From Chamaea fasciata (taxonomy: Eukaryota; Chordata; Aves; Passeriformes; Sylviidae), in assembly GCA_029207755.1 (NCBI GenBank), contig JARCOQ010000098.1:124001-188000 (forward strand): DNA of 64,000 nt. Reading direction: 5' to 3'. The notes under the pieces are model-generated. The model was not told the origin of the DNA. It ran no database searches and saw nothing but the letters and a program-made list of their open reading frames with translations. The position numbers and the translations under genes were made by a program. Shown here one piece after another: positions 52,397 to 62,430 of the stretch (within the stretch, counting starts at the first letter, position 1; each line of letters begins with the position of its first letter).

Positions 52397-53966
52397 AGGA
52401 GGAAGGACAAATCTCACTCCCTCCGCTTCCAAGGAGTGTATATTGTGTGTTGTATACTCCCTTGGGGTGTTTGCCACCTTTCCTGAGGGTGAACTTGTAG
52501 GATTTGTTGCAAACTTATTCACAAGAAATGTTGTGTGTACCTATTAGAGTTTTAGAGTGAGTTAGGGATTTGGCAAAGGTGAATTGTTTAAGTTGAAAAT
52601 AATTTTTGGGTGTAACAGATCAACCCCTGCATACTACAGATAAAAATACTTGCAAGAACCTTTCCCTTTTTCATTTATCATTATGCACACTGCTTCACTG
52701 GAAAAGGCCTCACAGGATGTGTTTGGAGAGGAGCCAGCTTTTCCATTAAACAACAAGGAATATTTTACTTTTGAAAGAAAGAGACAAAAACATGCCATTT
52801 TTTTTAATGGCACGTTCTTAGTTATCAGATTAACAACATTTTTGGAGGGGTATTCAAGCAAGTATTAAGCGTAAAACATACAAATAAATGTACTCTTACT
52901 TTCAGCAATCCTTTAAGAACTAGAGACTTCTCTTAAAGCAGGATCCCTTTCCTTCTGGGTGGATCACCTTTGGGTATTCCTCCAAACAAGCTGCAGCTGT
53001 CCCATGTGACACTGGCAGGGGCAGCTCTGGGCCGTGGTGCTTCCCCAGGAGTTTTTGGCGGCTGACTCTTGCTTAGGTAATTTAGTAATTGTGCTGCCAC
53101 CTTCGGGATCCCCAAAAGGTCTGTCTCCCACATGCCTGCCTGTTGCAAGACTCTATTTCATTTCCATATGTTCCTCTTTTCTGTGCACGATTGGTCTTTG
53201 GACAGATAAAGGAGGGGTTTTAGCACCTGTTGATGAATTAATTAAATGGTGGATGTACTGATGTAATCTCTACAAAATGATTCTGTTAGATACTTTGGAG
53301 ACTTCTGTTTTGCTTGTGTGATATTTACTATTTGAGGGAAACTTTCAAACTCCTGATGGGCCTTGAGTTATTTTTATTTCTTGGACAGACTGTGCTTCTC
53401 TTGTCTTTCTACTTGTTGTCCCCTTAATTTTAGCCCCTAGAGGGCTAAACTTTACAGTTTCACTAAATAAATCATAAATGCTTCAGTTTATAAATAATAT
53501 AGATGTTCATTGTATATTTTTGTATAATTTCATTTTGTCCCCTACAGGGCTAAAATTTGGAGGGTGAGTGCTGCTCTTCAGGAAAACCTGGTGATGGAAC
53601 AAATGAGGTGCAGCTGGCATCAGTCAAGGTTTCAGTTAGACAGAGTGGAAACTCTGCAGTTGGACCAAGTGCCTTCATCAGAGCAGCAAGTTCCAGAGCT
53701 CCTTCACTGTGGCACCTTCGGGCTTGGTGGTAGGAGAACCTGACACAGTGAGTGTAAAGCAATGACACCTGGGCTTGCAGAGTCTGGCTGAGTAAAATCT
53801 GGTCTAAGTTCTGTTGTTTTACAGAAGAAAAATGTTGTAGCTGATCTGTCAAACACAGTAGACTCAAAGTGAGGGCCTGGCAGTGACTCTGTAAGAAGAA
53901 ATGGTTTCTAAAACAGGGTAAAAAAGTGGGAGCTGGCTGCTGAAGATTGATAGCAGAGATTGTTTT
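52397..53966 (+). repeat. Duplicated block, copy 1
   Basis: Right flank of the LTR fragment, nearly identical over its whole length to 62431-64000. Few substitutions are visible (for example near 52437, 52527 and 53382). No gene is recognised. Short open frames such as 53550-53867 (minus) occur in both copies. Confidence 0.9.
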
Positions 53967-55649
53967 TGGCTTGGTTGTCGCACTAGTGATTCCACGTGGT
54001 ATATTTTGATGCTTTTCAGTTTAGATTGCTGTACAAGTATGAAGTTAAGGCATTAAAAAAAGACCCTCAAATTTGTCTCTTCAACGGGCTCTAGTACAAT
54101 TACGTGGTAGTAAATGCATCAACAAATATTGGTTTTAGTTATTTTTTGAAATAGCTCTTAAAAAGCATCCCATATCTTGAGAATTCATTGGAGCCTTCCT
54201 TAATTGTTTGGCATTTCAGTGTGTGTAGGCAGTAGAGCATGTGAGCAGCTGTAACCACGTTCGTGCGGTCAGTTTTGCAAATACATGAAAAAACTTGCTC
54301 ATGGGAGAGTCACAGCCCACTTGTGTTTACAACCTGAGACTGGTACAGTGAGTAAAAACAAGCTGGGATACTTGTAGGAACAACAAAAACCCAGGAAACC
54401 TTGAGAAATCTTTGGAATCAAAATTATTGTGTGTTTATGGCCAATGCAGTGCTAACAGAGCCAGGACATGTGGCATGTTAATGTTTGGGTTTGGTTTTTT
54501 AGTGTCCACTTAAAATTAGTAACGTGGCTCAGATTTTTCAATACAGATCTCTTAGGTACTGGAGGTAGTTAAGTGTGTCATACTAAACACTCTTGGAGTT
54601 GAAAATGTTGCTTTGTGTGAGTATTTATATATTCTGAAACTCAGCTGTGCATGCTTTTTGTTCGCCGGTGAAATGCTGTAACCACAGTTGAATTGAAATT
54701 GGTCGGTTCAAAGGAGCTGATACAATTTTATCTGTTTGCTCATCTAACTTAGAGCAAGAAATAGGCACAGACTCTGGACTGAGGGATGTTCACTAGTATG
54801 TTTGAAAATTTGTGTTTGATAATTGAAGTTAAATATCATGAGAAAACCTCATAAACAGGGGTGAAATTCAACATGTAAAGTGCTTGTTTTCCTTTGTGGC
54901 CTTGTGTGAACTGTCTTGCAGATCAAACTTCTAACTCCTTCTATGTGAGTTAGCATTAGCAATAAGTGGCAAAGTCCATCCTGTTGTTAAGAATTTGGAT
55001 GCTGTGTAGGGCAAATCCACCTTTTCACCCTATTGTTTGGCCTCTCTTCTTACCATTTCTGTAATCATCAATGATTGAGTAAATCCCCAAGAGCATTTTG
55101 TGGTAGTGATGCAACCACACTTGCCATTTTGTGAGTGTGTGATAAATACGTATTAAATGGTACCAAATGAGCTCAGCAGAGATAACAGGTTGTGTGCTTT
55201 TCTCTAGAGGCAAGAACACCAGGTGTGGCCTGGTGTTGGGATCGTGGATCACAGGAATCAGTCGATGACCTCAGTTTTAAAACACCAGTCTGGCCGCATT
55301 TGGTCTGCTCTGCTGTCCTCTGGAATCTCTGCTGTATGTGCAACTACAAACCCTTGGTTTATAAATTTGCTTAAAACATTACAAATCTCATACTGATGTA
55401 AGACTGCTCCTGCGAGGAAAGGTTTATTAAAGAACCAAATCTTACGTGAGAAGACTGCAGAGAAGAGATGCATTTTGCCATAGCTGTATGGCTGAACCTA
55501 TGGGGGTGGACAGAAATTCTGAATCTTTTCTTCCGGCCCCTGTGTTGGAGGAAGGGTTAGGTTGGAATCCTGCAGTTTTCTAAAGTGGTGTCTTGGAAGA
55601 GAGAGGAATGAGTCCCAGGCTGAGCCTTCCTTTAGGAGAGGAACTGCAG
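53967..55649. other. No gene recognised (AT-rich)
   Basis: AT-rich sequence with only short open frames and no domain. If the duplication is a tandem array, this continues its unit and should recur beyond the right window edge. Confidence 0.4.
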
Positions 55650-55803
55650 GTATCCCGTCATGCCGTGTGCCGCTTTGCGCCTCGGTGTATCCCGTCATTC
55701 CCCGCGGTGCCGCTTTGCGCCTCGGTGTATCCCGTCATGCCCTGCGGCGCCGCTCTGCGCCCCGGTGTATCCCGTCATGCCCCGCGGCGCCGCTTTGCTC
55801 CTT
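55650..55803 (+). repeat. GC-rich minisatellite, about 40-bp units
   Basis: Four copies of TATCCCGTCATGCC..GCCGCTTTGCGCCTCGGTG. Open frames across it are artefacts. Confidence 0.85.
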
Positions 55804-55804
55804 T

Positions 55805-56115
55805 GCGTACAAATGACGTCACCGGCGTTTATTTCGCCTCTCATTTGCATAAGTTTACATAAGGCTGGCGCCTCGGTGAGGTGGGCGGGGTCTGAGTCAC
55901 GCCCAGGCCCCTCCCAGTACAAACCAGTAACTCCCAGTCCCCGTGGTCAGTGACGTCATTCGCGTTTATTTGTGTTCTCATTTACATAAGTTTGCATATC
56001 GGCGCGGTGGGCGGGGTCAGAGCAGCGTTGGCCCCTCCCACTCCCTTCCAGTAGAACCCAGTAACCCCCAGGCCCCGCCCAGTTTGCCCCGCCCTTGTTG
56101 TCGATCTATATAAGG
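55805..56115 (+). promoter_or_regulatory. Promoter-like region with duplicated CRE/octamer/GC-box module and TATA box
   Basis: Two related modules about 137 bases apart. The first has TGACGTCA at 55814-55821, the octamer ATTTGCAT at 55843-55850 and GGGCGGGG at 55883-55890. The second has TGACGTCA at 55951-55958, a decayed octamer-like CATTTACATAAG, and GGGCGGGG at 56009-56016. A perfect TATATAAG follows at 56107-56114. The arrangement suggests a plus-strand promoter, but no first exon was identified. Confidence 0.5.
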
Positions 56116-56199
56116 GAAGGGGGCGTGGCCTGATGAGGGGCGTGATCGGTTCACATGTGGGGGAGGGGCAAAGGGTAAACCACGCCCAGAAACCCCGAA

Positions 56200-56400
56200 A
56201 CCAGTTTAAACCAGTATAAACCAGTAACCCCCAAACCCACTCCCAGTCCATCCCAGTAGAAACCAGTGACCCCAAACCCACTCCCAGTCCATCCCAGTAC
56301 AAACCAGTGACCCCAAACCCACTCCCAATCCATCCCAGTACAAACCAGTGACCCCCAAACCCACTCCCAGTCCATCCCAGTATAAACCAGTGCCCTCCAG
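56200..56400 (+). repeat. Minisatellite of CCCAGTACAAACCAGTGACC type
   Basis: About four units of roughly 52 bases, with phrases AACCAGTGACCCC and CACTCCCAGTCCATCCCAGTA. The related unit on the opposite strand follows at 56510-56730. Confidence 0.85.
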
Positions 56401-56421
56401 TCCCCATTCCAGTGCCCTCAC

Positions 56422-56498
56422 CTGTCCGTACTGGTTTGAACTGGGATCTCTCGACGCTCGGTGACCTCCAGGGATCGGCTCAGGGCCAGGGCCCGGCG
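56422..56498 (-). other. Exon-like segment, minus strand
   Basis: A 77-base segment with an AG acceptor (CCCCCAG before 56498) and a good donor (ACAG then GTGAGG at 56421-56416). It encodes RRALALSRSLEVTERREIP and a short Thr/Ser-rich end, in keeping with a charged helix. It lies between two minisatellites. No gene identity is claimed. Confidence 0.4.
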
Positions 56499-56509
56499 CT
56501 GGGGGATAC

Positions 56510-56730
56510 TGGGAGTTACTGGTTTATACTGGTTTGTACTGGGTTATACTGGTTTGTACTGGTTTGGGGGTTTTCCTTACTGGTTTGTACTGGGAGGGGC
56601 TTTAGGGGTCACTGGGACGAACTGGGATGAACTGGGAAGGGATTTGGGGTGACTGGTTTGTACTGGTTTATACTGGTTTATACCGGTTTGGGGTTTTTCT
56701 TTACTGGTTTGTACTGGTTTGTACTGGGAG
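56510..56730 (-). repeat. Minisatellite of TACTGGTTTGTACTGG type (inverted relative to 56200-56400)
   Basis: Repeated ACTGGTTTATACTGGTTTGT units; the reverse complement is the CCAGTACAAACC phrase of the preceding array. The two arrays face each other across about 110 bases. Confidence 0.8.
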
Positions 56731-56739
56731 GGGGTTTGG

Positions 56740-57540
56740 GGGGTTTTTTGGGATTTTTGGGGAGAATTTGGGGGATTTTGGGGATCTAAAAATTCCAATT
56801 TTTAGTGGGAATTTTGGGGTCATTTTCTGGGATTTTGGGGCTCTGAAATCCTGATTTTTAATGGGAATTTTTGGGGTGAATTTTTGGCGTTTTGGGTGGG
56901 AATTTTGGGGATAATTTGAGGGATTTTGGGGCTTCAAAAAACCCCATTTTTCAGTCGGAATTTTGGGGTCATTTTTTGGGATTTTGGGGCTCTGAAATCC
57001 TGATTTTTAGTGGGAATTTTTGGGTCATTTTTAGGGCATTTTGGGTGAATTTTGGGGAATTTTTGGGCTCTAAAAGTTCCAATTTTTAGTGGGAATTTTG
57101 GGGTGAATTTTGGGGGATTTTGGGGCTTTAAAAATCTCAATTTTGGGAGGGAATTTTGGAGTAAATTTTTGGGATTTTGGGTGGAAATTTTGGGGTGAAT
57201 TTTTGGGGATTTTGGGGCTCTGAAAATCCCAATTTTCAGTGGGAATTTTGGGGTTTTTGAGGGATTTTAGGTGGGAGTTTTGGGGTGAATTTTTGGGATT
57301 TTGGGTGGAAATTTTGGGGGTTTTGGAACTTCAAAAATTCCAATTTTGGGGTGAATTTTGGGGATTTTTGAGGCTCTAAAAATCCCAATTTTTAGCGGGA
57401 ATTTTGGGGTAAAATTGAGGGATTTTGAGGCTTAAAAATTTTCAGTTTTCAGTGGAAATTTTCAGGTCATTTTTGGGGATTTTTGGTGGAAATTTTGGGG
57501 TGAATTTTTGGGATTTTTTGGGATCGAAAAATTTTAATTA
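56740..57540 (+). repeat. G/T-rich minisatellite (GGGAATTTTGGGGT type)
   Basis: Irregular units of about 50-75 bases built from GGGAATTTTGGGGTCATTTT, GGGATTTTGGGGCTC and AAAATCCCAATTTTTAG. No coding content despite open frames. Confidence 0.85.
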
Positions 57541-57894
57541 AAATAATCAAATAATTAATTATTTAATTATTTTATTAAAATTAAATTAAATTTAATTTCA
57601 ATAAATTTTCAGCTCGCCGGTTTTTGTTGTTGTTGTTTTGCTGTCGCCGCGGGTTTTTTTTTGTTTTTTTTTTTGATTGTTTGTTTGTTTGTGGGAGTTT
57701 GAGGCGGTTTTTGGGAAAATTTTTCCCCTCAGGTTTTGCCGATTTGGGGATTTTTTTTCTTTTTAAAGCGATTTTTTTCCCAAAAAAATTTCGTTTTTCC
57801 CTCTAAAATCCCCATTTTCCCCCCTAAAATCTCCCTTTTTTCCCCAAAATCTCCATTTTCCCCCCAAATTTCCGTCTTATCCGGCAAAACCCCC

Positions 57895-58615
57895 CGTGCG
57901 CCGCCATCTTGTACGGCAACCCCGAGCGGCCAAACCACCCCAAACCCGACAAATTTTCCCGTTTCCCAACCAAAATCTCCATTAGTCTCTCTAAAATTTC
58001 TTTTTTTCCCCTTAAATCCCATTTTTTTCCCCCAAATCTCCATTTTCTTCGTTTTTGTACGGCAAAAAAAAACCCCCGCGCGCCGCCATCTTGTACGGCA
58101 AGATCCTCCGGGCGCCGCCATTTTGCCGCCCGCTCCTCACCCCTCACACCGCGCCGCCATTTTGTACGGCAATCCCCAGCGGTCAAACCACCCCAAAACT
58201 CCCTAAATTTTGCCGTTTTCCCCCCAAATTTAGAGTCGGAGATTTCCATTTTTATCTCTAAAATCCACTTTTTCCCCCAAATCCCCTTTTTCCACCCAAA
58301 TCTCCGTTTTCTTCATTTTGTACGGCACGATCCTCAAGACGCCGCCATTCTGTCGCCCTCACGTCTCCCTCAAACAGCGCCGCCATTTTGTACGGAAACC
58401 CCCAGTGGCCAAACCGCCCCAAAACCTACCGATTTTATCCGTTTTTTCTCCAAATTTAGAAGCGGAAAATCCAATTTTTATCTCTAAAATCCCCTTTTTC
58501 CCTGAAATCCCCTTTTTTTCCTCCCAAATCTCTGTTTTCTCTATTCCGTACGGCGAAATCTCCGAGCCGCCATTTTGTCGCCCTCACACCGCGCCGCCAT
58601 TTTGTACGGCAAGCC
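57895..58615 (-). repeat. Tandem array carrying eight GCCGCCATNTTG (YY1-like) motifs
   Basis: GCCGCCAT[C/T]TTG-type motifs start at about 57900, 58082, 58114, 58153, 58341, 58379, 58566 and 58593; five continue as TTGTACGG. They sit in larger units of roughly 215-250 bases with AAACC[A/G]CCCCAAAACC and TTTCCCCCCAAAT stretches. On the minus strand the motif reads ACAAAATGGCGGC, a strong YY1-type element that also contains an ATG. Long frames through it (141 and 130 codons, minus) come from the repeated motif. Confidence 0.75.
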
Positions 58616-58716
58616 CCGGAGGCCAAACCGCCCCAAAACCTCCCGATTTTATCCGTTTTTTGCCCCAAAAAAACGAGTCGGATATTTCCGTTTCTTAATT
58701 ATTTTGAATTTTTCAG

Positions 58717-58880
58717 GATCCCCCCTCAGCCCAACGTGTCTTTCCAGGGTCTTTTCGGGGTGTCTGAGGGCGCGGCCGGAGCGGCCCCGGGGGAGCTCAG
58801 CGGGTTTTGAGCGAAGGTTTGCCGGAGAGGGCCTGATTAAACAAACAAAAAAAACCCGAAATAAATAAAAATGTAAAAAT
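58717..58880 (+). other. Terminal-exon-like segment with poly(A) signal
   Basis: After an acceptor (ATTTTTCAG, ending 58716) the sequence encodes PNVSFQGLFGVSEGAAGAAP and a few more residues to TGA 58808-58810. Overlapping AATAAA signals follow at 58860-58869. It could be the last exon of an unidentified plus-strand gene; family unknown. Confidence 0.35.
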
Positions 58881-58950
58881 ATCATTCTGGGGAGGGATTC
58901 CCCCTCCCCCCAAATTTTTTGGGGTTTTTTTTGGGGGGGGTTTTTTTGGT

Positions 58951-59015
58951 CACCTTTGGCCGCCAGCTGCAGGTGGTTCCGGAGGCGCCGGCGGCGCTGA
59001 TCGGCCTCGTGCGTG
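58951..59015 (-). other. Exon-like segment, minus strand
   Basis: Encodes ATHEADQRRRRLRNHLQLAA followed by Lys and a GTGACC donor. The high Arg/Leu content suggests a charged helix. The plus strand is also open here, so strand choice is uncertain. No family recognised. Confidence 0.3.
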
Positions 59016-59129
59016 GCCTTGGCAAATGAGGAGACAGGGGAAGGAGGCAGCTCTTAGGGACAGAATTATTCCTTTTATCCTCTCTATGCCTGTTTAAGTA
59101 CTGCCTTCCCTTAGGGGCATAACTCAAGC

Positions 59130-61662
59130 AAACACCTGTTGGATGCCATTGTGTTTTCAGGGATGATTTAGGGATGGCTGCCCATTTCTAGTGATCCTGT
59201 TCAGAAGTGGTTTAAAATGTACAGTAGTGTAGGCAGAAAGTCAAGCTAGAGCTGCTGTGACAGTGCTTCCATCATCTGTCAGCATCCTGAGTGTTGTGAG
59301 CTAAACCTGAAATTTGATTTGAACTGCCTGATATCTGCCAAGGGGCAGGATATCATTGCTGGAGAGAAATCCTCTCATCTTCCGCGACTCCATCCCCAGT
59401 CAGATGGAAGAACAGGTTGGTATCCAGAGGTGAATGGCACTGGACCTTTACGGGGCACAGAAATCATCCATATCCCCATGCTTTTAAGGAAAAGGATTCT
59501 GAGCAGAGGGCCCTTGGACTCTGCGGCAGAAACTGTTTGGAAAAACTTGCTTTAATAATAAGATTCTGACTGAAGAGTTTTGCAGAGGATGGTTTGCTTA
59601 TGGAAATGGTCAAGCGGTCGTTCTGGTATTTGGACACCAGGTTACAAAAAGAGGAAAACTACTGTATGGGTATACACGAAGTGAATGAAAAAGTAGATTA
59701 AAGGAAAAGTTCAGAAGCCAAAGCTGGAGAGAGGTTCAGAGTAACCCAAAATTGCCATCCAAGATCTTGGGGAGGAGGGTTGTAACCTTTCTGAGGTATT
59801 ACTGTGCGTGTACTCCCTAACGAATACATTGGGTGTTAGACCAAACCAGACAATTAATTTTTAACACAGAAGGACTTTGAGGACAACTCTGACACCCAGA
59901 GGAAAGAAAAGGCTTAATGGAAAGTTTCCATCTTCGAATCACTGCTAAAGTAGAAGTGCTGTTTTGTTAGTGGAAAATGTCAGTGAAATTTCAAATAATT
60001 GTGTATTCCTGAGAGGTGTCACTACAGTAAATCCCCTTTGTGGAATAGTTAAGTCACAATTGAAATTTGGTGCTGTGCAGTAGTCCATTGTTCTGGTACT
60101 TAAACTCTTTAGAGAACAGTCCCCATAAGGGGTAATGATTTGCTGGTGGTCAAGAAATGTATTTTCTGTATGATCCAGGTGGAGAAGTAAAGGAAGAAAT
60201 GCTGTGAAATAGACACATTTTTTGTACACCTGAAAAGAGACTTGGATGTGATATGCAGGCAGATATCAGCTTTAAATTCGATGTAGTCAATGTTAATGGT
60301 ATTAACATAGAGATCTTTATCAGCAGAGGTGTATTCAGGCTTCTTCTATTTTCCTGTCCATTTGCTTCAGTGTAGCAGTGTGAGATGAAAGCCCAAGGCT
60401 TTGCAGACTGGCTCCTCATTTGTGCCCCAGTTACTGACAGCAGGGACAGTGGAAATTCTCCTTGCAGTGGCCTTGTTTTAAACACCAAGATGAAAATATA
60501 ATGCATGCTTAGAAGGTGCAAACAATGTCTAGTCTCATTTCACTCAGTGAAATTTGCTCAGCTTCATCTTGGAGCACTGGAGATATTTTAGTATTTCAAA
60601 GTGTATCAAACTATTTGCCCAGTATTTGGAAAAGCTACTCAGATGTAGTGGAAATGTTTCTATTTCAGACCCAAACCACTTTGATATTTGTTAATTTTAT
60701 TAGTGTATTGAAGTTCATTGACACTGGGAAAAGTGATCCTGTTTCTTCAATTGATAACACCACAGGAATTGCCTTTTTATTAATCTTTATTTGGATGCCT
60801 CCCTGTCCCTATGGAACAATGGGGTTGAAGATGCAGTGAGGGAGAACAGTGGAAGGAAAAGGCCAGACTAAATATTCCTTGAAATAAATAGGCCTCTTTC
60901 CCTTGACTTCAAAGGAAAAAAAAAAACCAACCTAATTAAATACAATTGAGGGGAAGAGGAAAAAAAAATGAGAACCTTTGATTTGAACACACTTTGGAGC
61001 AGAGCATGGAGAGATAGGAGAATGATCTCTGTGAGATGAATAAGTTGCCTCTCCTGCTGCATTTGTTTTGGGGTGGGTGAATCATTTCTTGAGGATTCTG
61101 TTTTTAAAAGTTGGATTTGACTTGGTTGATATTCCTTTCAGCATCTAGATTTTCTATTTTGGCTTGTATTTTTCATACAAGAACCATGTCGTTAGAGCAG
61201 ATAGCTGGTCCTGCAGTACAGGCAGATCTCATAAGGGTAGGAGGATAAGGAAATACACCGGAAAGGACAATATTGAAGATTTTATCAAGTTTGACCTCCT
61301 GGCAGTTGAAGCAAGTTGTTCCTCAAGGTCTTGTGGCAGCTGTTTCAAGTGAAGAGAGCACGAGTCACAAACACTGTGAAGTTCTCTGACTGATTCTAAA
61401 CAGGGTAAAGAATTAGCCCCTTCACCATCACGCCTGGATTTTTACCTGGGGAGAATGTCTATGGAAAAAGATTGTGGCTGTTGTGAAGGAATAATGTCCA
61501 AGGCAGCCGAAAATCTGCGTTGGCTGATGTGTTGTGTGTCCTCCCTCCTCCCAGTGTTTTCAGTCAGTGTGTCAGAGCCTTTCCTGGCATGTGAGACATT
61601 CCTTGAAGTGTTGAAATGGTTCCTTGGGACTCCCTCACTCTTGGCAAAAAAAGTAGGAGGAG
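59130..61662. other. No gene recognised
   Basis: Mostly AT-rich sequence with short frames (longest 123 codons, 60150-60521 minus). No domain, LTR pair or tandem array was seen. It ends at the AGGAG target duplication of the next LTR. Confidence 0.4.
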
Positions 61663-62430
61663 TGTTGGGGGTTAGGTTTGTTCCTTCTTTCTCTAAAGAA
61701 TTTTTTCCCGACACGTTACCAAGGAGACCAAGTGTTGGATACTTGAGAGTACTTAACCGAAACAAAGAGGTGGACAAAGGTGGAAGGGGGAGATAACGCA
61801 GGTAAAAGACAAAGCTTGAGGCAGCTGCGGGCTTTTCTTTCTCCGGCGTTCGGGGAGACGCGTGTCTGCCGCTCCTCGAGGATCTCAGCCGCCGCAGAGC
61901 ACGCCGAGCAGAGAACGGCTGTTGCTGGCTGGAGGAGTTTCACTGTGGCCAAAGGGATCCATTCCTGGGAAATCTACTATCACCAGTTCAGCCTGAATCC
62001 TGAGTTTTCCCGGCCACCTGCGGGAGCTGGTCCAGGCCCTGCCTCGCCTTCGGCGCTGCTCCTCTTGCTGCAGCGTGACCCTGCACCCCCTGCGCTGCCG
62101 GGACATCCTGCCCCTGCCTGCCGGGACACCCTGCCATCCCAGCGACCAGCCCAGGACTTTTCCACTGTTTCAGCTTGGTGCTCTGAGGATCCTGCAGGGA
62201 CAGCGAAACCAAACTGCCCTGGGTTTTGTGAAACAAAGCCCTCAAGGTTCTTGGTACTGTTGTCGTTTGTCATTAATGCTGCAGTTGTTTGGTGGGGGGG
62301 AGTTTTTTGTGTTTGTTTGCTTTGTATTACATACTAGTAAAGAACTGCTATTCCTATTTCCCAAATCTTTGCCAAAGAGCCCCTGATTGTAATTTTACCT
62401 GGCAGATACCTGTCTTCCCAAACCAAGACA
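61663..62430 (+). mobile_element. Solo LTR of the provirus 2 family, complete
   Basis: 768 bp starting TGTTGGGGGTTAGG and ending AAACCAAGACA, flanked by 5-bp duplications AGGAG (61658-61662 and 62431-62435). It is longer than the 645-bp LTRs of provirus 2 by a central block (around 61890-62030), so it is another subfamily. Confidence 0.9.

Noticed and set aside
57729..58698. Frames starting MAAPGGSC and similar in the YY1-like array
   Set aside because: The ATG belongs to the repeated ATGGCGGC motif; frames simply follow the tandem repeat.
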